Source: Cheilinus undulatus (Eukaryota > Chordata > Actinopteri > Labriformes > Labridae). Taken from it: a stretch of DNA of 64,000 bases. Location: the NCBI RefSeq assembly GCF_018320785.1, contig NC_054879.1, positions 45,188,698 through 45,252,697 on the forward strand, read 5' to 3'. The notes beneath the pieces are model-generated. The model saw nothing but the letters and a program-made list of their open reading frames with translations. It ran no database searches and was not told the origin of the DNA. Of this stretch, positions 56,610 to 64,000 are shown piece after piece (within the stretch, counting starts at the first letter, position 1; each line of letters starts with the position of its first letter). A program made the translations under genes and the position numbers.

Positions 56610-59600
56610 CTAAAGATGTGAAGAAGTAGTTAGCAGATATGAAGCTGGATGGTTGAGTGATCCCAGGACAGTCTAATAACTGACGTGTGAAAGGTTTGGG
56701 CCTTATGAGAGCAAAAATCTGACAGTCAGCTCTTCTTTGCCCTGTCAAAAAGCCACTGAGCAAAAACAGAATGATTTAAAGTTTCTTGTGTCTTCAGGAT
56801 GATAATATTTATCCAGCTTCTTGAATATGTTTATAATGCAAAATGAAAGGATGACAATGAGAAACAGACTTTTTCAGACAGCATGCTTCCATAAGACTTC
56901 ATTTTCCTGATTTTAAGCCAGCCATTGGTTGCACTTATCCTATTTAGAGACTTGATAGATGGTAAACTTTGGTAATCAATCAAATTAAACAGCATGCCTC
57001 CTTTAATTATTGTCAAAGCTAATGTCATTGTTGCATCATAATGAAGACTGAACTGCAAACAACAAGGGTACAACCCTGACAAAAGTGAGAGAGGATGAAA
57101 CATTCACTGTGACCTCTGTCAAGCCACCTTAATGTCTGTAAGCTGACATTTCATCCCCCTGTCTGCCTTTAAATACAGTCTCCTGTGGTCTAAATGGACG
57201 GTCCTGTGCTGTACTTTGGTCAAAATATGATATGGATACAGCAGCAGGTTTTTGACCCTGTATAAACCAGTTCGAAACTGACTTTCTCAGACCAGTTACT
57301 CCTCTGTGTGTCTCTTTAAAAGGCAATGAGCTCCTTCTAATGTCTACCCTCTCGTCCTTTGGGGTCTGCCTTCCTGAGTACAGATGTGTGCCTCTATATG
57401 TGCGGTGGGTGGAGCTCTAAATACTGAGCAGCAGAGGAATACTTTGCACTCGTTCAGCAAAATGAAAATATCAGACACGGATGAGGAGAAGCACATCTGA
57501 TATTTTTAAATGTCTGCAAGTAGATATGAAACATTTAATAGCCTTTTATTTCAGACAACATGCCTGTCAGACAGTGATCAAGTGGTGGCCCCAAAGCTTC
57601 TCTTCTATTAAAACCAGAAAAAATGTATGTTTTTTAGGGTATTGTCGATCTTTTAATCCCTATAGCAATCAAATCAACCCCAAAAATGATCAAGCAAGAT
57701 AGATGTTATCATTGTGAAAATTCATAGCATGACTTCATATTACAAAATTAGCATTAATACACTTTTAAAATGAGGTCTATATTTCCCTCTTTCACATTCA
57801 TGTACTTAAAGCTTCTTGCAACCAGCTCTCTGTGACTTGACAGCCTGAATCGCAGAACAGCATCAGACAGCTTGATTTGTTCTGTAATGACTCGGTTCAG
57901 AGTGCTGCAACTGCTGCCAGCAACATTCTGAAGAAGTCTCTTCCATTCGCAAATCTTTGGTCTGAACCAGGCTACGGCTTAAGCTACGGTGTAGCTTTAA
58001 TACAGAGGCATAAATCTGGATTAAGGTTGGAGATACCATTGAAGGCAGGTATTATTATGACACTTTGTGATGTATTATGATCAAAGGATTTCAGTTTTCA
58101 CACTAATTTATGTGCAAAATACTACAAAGTGGGTTTTTTCATGATATTTCCCCTTTAATCAGTAAAAAATGTAAACTAACAGACAATGAGGATGTTTTTT
58201 TTTTTCAAATCTAAGCTCTTTGGCATTAAAAGCATAGAATGTTTTTAAGACAATTTAATAAAGTTATTAAGAGCTTATTGCCAACCCTGTCTGTGTGTTT
58301 TAAATGTTGTATGAAGCTAGCTTTCACACTTTGCCCACACACCTCACCTCTGTCAAATGTGTAGTAGCAATTATAGTGAGGAAAACTTCTTAAGTGGGTG
58401 GAAAGACCCAAACTTTCACTCTGTTTAAAGATACAGAGCCATAGAATAAAGCCCGACAAGTACTAAGAAAGATAAATGTATGTCTCTGACAGTGCAGACA
58501 GAAATATTAAGCAGTCATCTATCTATGAGTAGAAATATCACTGTGAATCTCATTTAGCAGCCAAGTTCTTCAAATTAAAAACAGGAAGATATCCTTTAAA
58601 GTGATTTAAACAGGCATAATTAAAGTTTCCTTGTAGAAGAATAAACTGAAGCACATATAAAGAAAAATCAGCCACTAATGAGGGTTAACTAGAGCAGAGA
58701 GAGTGGTGTAACAAGACTGTGACCAATCAGAGCATGACCAAGGAGACATTGGGAAATGTGTGATCCAAGATAAAGCCTCTCTAACAAGTCACGGACTAAC
58801 CTGACAGGGCGAGAAACACAGGTGAGTATTCCAATTAAAGCCTACTACCATAAAGTCTCTTTAAAAGCAGATTGTGTGGGCAGCATGAAGCAGAAGGTCC
58901 GGTCTGACTCATATTAGGTCCAAATGTGAAGCGATCACAGCAGAATGAAAAATGATTTTCATATGAACTGTACCAGCGGCTCAACTTATCACCCTAACTC
59001 TCTAAACCAGCCAGCCTTAAAAATAATAAAACAATCAAAAGCTAAGAAAGGAAGGACATCTGCTGAGACTGTGTCAGATGTTTACGCATCTTGTTATGAT
59101 GTCTAATTGCACAGAAAATCAGGCAGATCTACTTTGGATGGATTTGATGGTTGAGGAAGAAATCCAGATCCTTTCAGGACACTGTAGAAAAAACCATACA
59201 GGGTATACCCCCTCCTGCAAATGAAGCTGATTACAGCCTGTCTATAAGAGCCTAGTAGTCTATTCTACTCCCTGAAGAACAGTAGGATTATTTTTAAAGA
59301 TAGAATGTTATCTATGTTTCTGTGTTTGTGATAAAACTTCGCATCAGTGAGGCTCACTAAACTGTGAAGCCCAGTGGACCAGCGTACAGTTGGCAAATAA
59401 CTGCTCATTGCACATTTTACAAGCCTCCCAGTGTCACTTGGGTTTTCTCCAACTGCATGAGCTCAGGCAGAACCGGCTAAATGAGGGGATCTTGTCACAG
59501 TTAGTGCTGGAGGAAATTAATAAATAAAAACGCTTGCATACTTTGGGAGCAGAGGGCCTCTGGGGGCAAAGTGAGGAAAGATTTTAAAACTAGATAGCAG

Positions 59601-60111
59601 GTAAGGCTGAGACTGACCTCAGTTTGAAGCTCGAGGGGCATCATGAGGGATCTGGTCGAATAAGAGGCTAAACTTTAGTTGGCTGATAGATGCACAGGAG
59701 AACAATATGAATAAATGATGGGCTAATTTTTACTCAAAGTCTAAGTTAGGAGTCCTGACTGTGCTCTTGAGACTAGATGACAGACATGACTGGCCCATAT
59801 TTTTCTAATATGAATGCTCTAAGGAAATACTTCACAGTTTGGTATAGATTCACCTAGAAGCTAAAGTAGGCTACATTATTTCAATAGAATTTTGGCAGTA
59901 AAAGTTTAGCTAATCATGGCTATTGTATCTCATTAACAACCTAAAATTATTCTTTTCAATCCAATCCAGTTTTAAGCAAAATAAACATATGCATTATGTT
60001 TCTAAAAAAACAGGGTAAGCTTGCACATAACTAGCCAATCAGACTTTAGCAGCTGTCTCTGCTTGCATCAGTAACAGCACAAGCAAGCTGCTACTTAAAG
60101 ACCCTGTAGAG

Positions 60112-60690
60112 CAGGGGTCATCAAGTACATTTGTACAAGATTTAGCCTCGACAGAAACTCTGGGGGCTGGACTTTCAAATACACAAAAATTAAATCAATA
60201 TTTTGGTCTCATTGAAATATTATTTAATAGTATTTGTATTTCCTTTCAAAACGCAGGACATTTTAAGGCATTACCAGTGAGATCTATGCCTATCATGCCT
60301 TTCATCTATAATGCTGCAAGACACAAGGAGACAGGCCTGACAACAGATTTGGCTGGGCCCCTAAAAATCCCAGAAAACGGGCCCACCCCAATATTGATTT
60401 AGTACTAGTATTAACTCATTTTTGACACTTTTAACCCCTTTTGAACCAGCTGTCCTACACATTTTATCCCTTTTGTGCCATTCTTTTTGCACTGTAGGAT
60501 TTTATTATGTGGTGTATATGTGTTTGTGTAGGAACCCATGTATGGATGTATGTGTGTGTGTGTAGGCTACTTTTATTTATGAATATATGTCAATATATGT
60601 GTGCTTAAGTGTGTTTCTGTGATGATGGGCTGTCTGAATGTTTTTGCTGCTGTAACAAAAGCAATTTCCTGGAAAAGGATTAATAAAGTT

Positions 60691-60727
<37 letters not shown>

Positions 60728-61207
60728 TTAATCCATTTTTGCCACTTTTTAACCCAATTTTATTACTTTTTGCAACATTTTTTTGTCATTTGTAACAAAT
60801 ATTTTATACTTTTTGCCCCTTTTTCCTCATTTACCATTTTGTGCCACTTCACAACCCATTTTGCCACTTATCACCCATTTTTTCTACTCTCTATCCCCTT
60901 TTCACCACTTTATCTGGTCATTTTTGCACCACTTCAGCCAACCTTAACCCTTTATTAAATATCTTATAGTTATGACAGTAGATTTCTATAAAAACAGATC
61001 AAATGTTACGTCATTCTAAAACTATTTCAATATTAATTGTTTGTGGGGTGGATTTAACAGCTGCAGACATTTAAAGCCAAAGGATACTCTTAAAACCAAA
61101 ACATCTTCTTTTCCTTGTTTTCTAAATTTAATGCTTTTTTTGGGGGGCCGGACAGGAAGCTTTGGGGGGTCTGATATGGTTCCAGGGCTGCCAGTTGATG
61201 ATCAGTG
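60112..61207. mobile_element. hAT-like element nested in the MITE terminus
   Basis: The ends CAGGGGTCATCAAGTAC and CACTGATCATCAACTGG (both read inward) are imperfect inverted repeats. Flanking 8-bp copies CTGTAGAG (60104-60111) and CTGTAAAG (61208-61215) are a target duplication with one difference; the undisturbed sequence CTGTAAAG is visible in the relative at 48423. The interior carries TTTTTGCCACTTTTAACCC-type minisatellite, a LINE tail and a (TATC)n run. Confidence 0.8.
60490..60727 (+). repeat. LINE 3' tail with (TATC)n microsatellite
   Basis: GCTGCTGTAACAAAAGCAAT, TTCCTGG then GGATTAATAAAGTTTCTATC and about eight TATC units is a standard teleost LINE 3' end. It interrupts the minisatellite of the host element, which resumes at about 60728. 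The left limit is uncertain. Confidence 0.65.
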
Positions 61208-63427
61208 CTGTAAAGTCAAATCAAAAATGTGTGTCTCCATTATAATGTGAATATGGCTGCTGTAAACATGTGAAAACACTGAGATCTACCAGTGACTGAA
61301 TTTTGGATTTAGAACATTACAAAGGTTTTCTCTTTTTTCCTGGCTGGTATTAATATGGGCGGGGCAAATATGTGGACTCATGATGTCATGAGCCCACAGT
61401 GGAGAATGACCCCACCTCTCTAACACCACAATTTAAAATCACAGAGCAGTTCATCTCAGTCCAGTCTGCCTTTATTGAAAGTTAACAGTCAGTTAAATGC
61501 TGTTTTTTTGTTCATTGTGAGGTAAATTTACCAAATCTATCAGCCACAGTGGTCAATGGATCATTTAAAGCATCAGAACAGAGATTGGAGCCAGAAATAG
61601 ACTTTGTCTCTTCTCTGGCACTCCATCCTAGAGCAGCCTTCTTTTTCATGATTTTGAAACTGAATTTTATAAACTTAGAGATGTTTTATTTGATTGAAAT
61701 TAAACCTGGGGGTTCATAACACTGTGACCTACATACAACAAACCTAAATACAGATTTATCTTCATTTTACAGGGTCTTTAAAGGCTTACTGTGCCACTTT
61801 TAAAGCAGATTTTCAGGCCAAAACAAATGCTCTCTGTGGGAAAAGTGAAATTACAAAATAATGTTAAAAGTCAACATGTAAAAGAATTGAAGTAAAATCG
61901 TCACCCTTGAGAGAATGTGATTTTGTATTTTTTATAACCTACAAACCTAGATAGAAGTGTATTAAATTAAAGCCAGAGATGGTTAAAGCTGAATTTGTTG
62001 TTAAAGTAGCCAGTAATTGAATATCATTTTCTGTCTGTACTTCTGTTTGATTGCATATTCACTACTAAGTACTTACTTTACAAAAAACCCACAAGAATTA
62101 AATTCTTGCCTTTTTATCCCGCAGGTACAATAGCAACTCGACCTCTTTCTCTCGAGCTCCCTGCCGTATTCAGCCTCTCTGCATTGTTTAATTTTCTGGG
62201 CTAAAAGTCGGTCCCCTTCCACACCTGCTGCCAGGTTTTTTCCTCCATTATTTGAAAATTGCTGTGTGTAAAATTCAGCCATTTCAATCAACCATTCAAA
62301 AGAAATTATTTTTCAGCAGTGTTTAATAAAAGCAATGAGCCACTTAATGCTTTTAAAGCAGCTTAGAGGGTTTTTGGCACTCCAGGGCGAACGTCTCTTA
62401 GCTTTGAGGGCGCTCTCTCGTTGCTTTTTGCTAAATTAACATGTATAGTTCCAAAATATACTGCAGGTTCACATCAGCAGACTCCTCCATGGATTTCTTA
62501 AACACTCAAACAGCCTTCAAGCACAAAACTTAACTATAGCTTTATATAAACAAGTGTGAAATGGATGGCATGTTTAAGTGCAGGGTAAAAACAGACTAAA
62601 ATGCTGCTTCTGGATGTTGTAGTGGCACTCTCAAAAGCTTAGAAAGCCTTTCACTTTGTGGCAGTGCACACAATAGCCACTAGCAGCAGCTTGGCAGGAA
62701 ATCAGCTCGGTTCGTCTTGTTCAAAGGTTTAAAGGAGGTTGAGAAAACAAGGGGAGAAGGAAGTGGGAGGACGTAAGAAAAAGGCGGGAGCAAGCAGGGG
62801 AGAATATAAAAGGGGGAGGGAAAGAAAAGATGAAAAATAAAAGAGGGTTAATGAGGCCGTCTAGGACCATCAGAGACTTCTCATCCTGTGTAAAGCCTGG
62901 CTACACCGAGGAAGCTCTTGGCACAGCTGTGACCAAGGGAGAGGGGCAGCATCTCCCAGGCACAGGAGCCTTCATGCGTATCTCTGGCTCTCAGCAGCCC
63001 GACTCCTGAATGTAGAAACATTCAAACAACCTTAGGAGGAGACTAATCCCTCTGTCTTCTGTATTCTCCTCCCCCGATAGAGGAGCCGCAGTCACTTCTA
63101 AAAGCATCTGCAAATTGTCAGCGAGAAATAACATAGTGCTGTCTATTGAGGATGAATGGCCCACATTCCTGGTGCGTTATAGTCATTTAATTCTCCCCCT
63201 CAGCCCTCTCACTGTGACTTTAACAGATTACACTTGGCAGAGGCTGGATGAAGGGCGGTGGCGGCTTGGCGCACGCCTGCTCTGGAGAAACAAACACTTA
63301 AATGGATGCAGCTGACTGCATTCCTCAACAAAAATAATTCTCCAAACCCCCTCTCCAAACAAACAGGAGAACCAGCTATAAACACCAGAAAAGGTTACAC
63401 ATAAAAGTAAGAATAGCCATAAAAATA

Positions 63428-64000
63428 CACTGTATTGCCAAAAGTATTGGCTCACCTGCCTTGACTCGCATATGAACTTAAGTGACATCCCATTCTTAAT
63501 CCACAGGGTTTAATATGACATCGGTCCACCCTTTGCAGCTATAACAGCTTCAACTCTTCTGGGAAGGCTCTTCACAAGGTTTAGGAGTGTGTTTATGGGA
63601 ATTTTTGACCATTCTTCCAGAAGCGCATTTGTGAGGTCACACACTGATGTTGGACCAGAAGGCCTGGCTCTCAGTCTCCGCTCTAATTCATCCCAAAGGT
63701 GTTCTATCAGGTTGAAGTCAGGACTCTGTGCAGGCCAGTTAAGTTCATCCACACCAAACTCTCTCATCCATGTCTTTATGGACCTTGCTTTGTGCACTGG
63801 TGCACAGTCATGTTGGAACAGGAAGGGGCCATCCCCAAACTGTTCCCACAAAGTTGGGAGCATGGAATTGTCCAAAACCTCTTGGAATGCTGAAGCATTC
63901 AGAGTTCCTTTCACTGGAACTAAGGGCCCAAGCCCAGCTCCTGAAAAACAAGCCCACACCATAATCCCCCCTCCACCAAACTTTACACTTGGCACAACGC
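63428..64000 (-). pseudogene. Tc1/mariner element with long transposase frame, cut by window edge
   Basis: The terminus CACTGTATTGCCAAAAGTAT starts right after a TA at 63426-63427. On the minus strand, 63995-63510 is an uninterrupted frame (161 codons to stop) covering the C-terminal half of a Tc1 transposase: [37 protein letters not shown] (second catalytic Asp) and [18 protein letters not shown] (final Glu of DD34E). The frame continues beyond the window, so intactness cannot be judged. It is better preserved than the copies at 23648 and 30262; listed as pseudogene only because the N-terminus is unseen. Confidence 0.8.

Larger units (their letters stand above)
60095..61781 (-). mobile_element. 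TTAA-flanked MITE hosting a nested hAT-like element
   Basis: The left end TTAAAGACCCTGTAGAG (60095-60111) and right end TCATTTTACAGGGTCTTTAA (to 61781) are the termini of the family seen at 48423-48730, in inverted orientation. Interior matches include AAACATGTGAAAACACTGAG and GATCTAC. The left terminus is split by the insertion at 60112-61207. Without it the host is about 580 bp. Confidence 0.82.
56610..64000 (-). other. pkp4 intron upstream of exon a (partial)
   Basis: No exon was found that could precede exon a, which needs a donor leaving one base of a Gly codon. The region is therefore intron running off the window. It contains a nested transposon group (60095-61781) and a Tc1 element (63428-64000). 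56770-60090 and 61790-63420 hold no repeat I can support. Confidence 0.7.

Noticed and set aside
60690..60727. Short regular repeat that could be mistaken for a CRISPR array
   Set aside because: It is a (TATC)n microsatellite at a LINE 3' end, with no spacers, in a vertebrate genome.

Overview
The window is vertebrate genomic DNA, almost certainly from a ray-finned (teleost) fish. It has small GT/AG exons separated by introns full of Tc1/mariner, hAT-like, piggyBac-like and Harbinger-like DNA elements, tRNA-derived SINEs and LINE 3' tails of types common in teleosts. Two protein-coding genes can be assembled, both on the minus strand. No bacterial, phage or CRISPR features are present.

Gene 1 is the 3' two thirds of pkp4 (plakophilin-4, also called p0071). 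Fifteen coding exons lie between 56609 and 20653. They join in frame through 14 GT/AG introns into 797 complete residues: the end of the N-terminal head, the whole armadillo-repeat region, a poly-lysine stretch, and a C-terminal tail ending in the PDZ ligand DSWV. The 5' exons lie beyond position 64000, so 56610-64000 is intron. Gene 2 is dapl1 (death-associated protein-like 1), with four exons between 14582 and 10055 encoding 108 residues. Its exons are so short that it does not appear as one open reading frame. The order pkp4 then dapl1 on one strand matches the mammalian order PKP4-DAPL1-TANC1 as I recall it, so tanc1 would be expected to the left of the window.

Layout: 1-9630 is intergenic, with an interspersed repeat at 1833-2525, a large degenerate minisatellite at 4440-5960 and a LINE tail near 8420. 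9630-14720 is dapl1 with its promoter; intron 1 holds an AGCTA-rich tandem repeat and a hAT MITE nested in an older relative. 14720-19880 is intergenic and repeat-dense, with an inverted partner of the 1833-2525 repeat, a decayed BED-finger hAT, a LINE reverse-transcriptase remnant and a piggyBac-like MITE. 19880-56609 is pkp4 with repeat-bearing introns. 56610-64000 is the next pkp4 intron upstream and carries a three-layer transposon nest and the end of a Tc1 element.

I found no convincing new molecular system. The most notable structures are layered insertions whose target-site duplications can be read directly: a LINE tail inside a hAT-like element inside a piggyBac-like MITE at 60095-61781, a segmental duplication with about 105-bp flanking direct repeats and a later Harbinger-like insertion at 49852-51230, and a Tc1 transposase interrupted by about 1.2 kb at 35219-37110. 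Boundaries of decayed repeats are approximate. Family assignments rest on recognition by eye, not on a database search.
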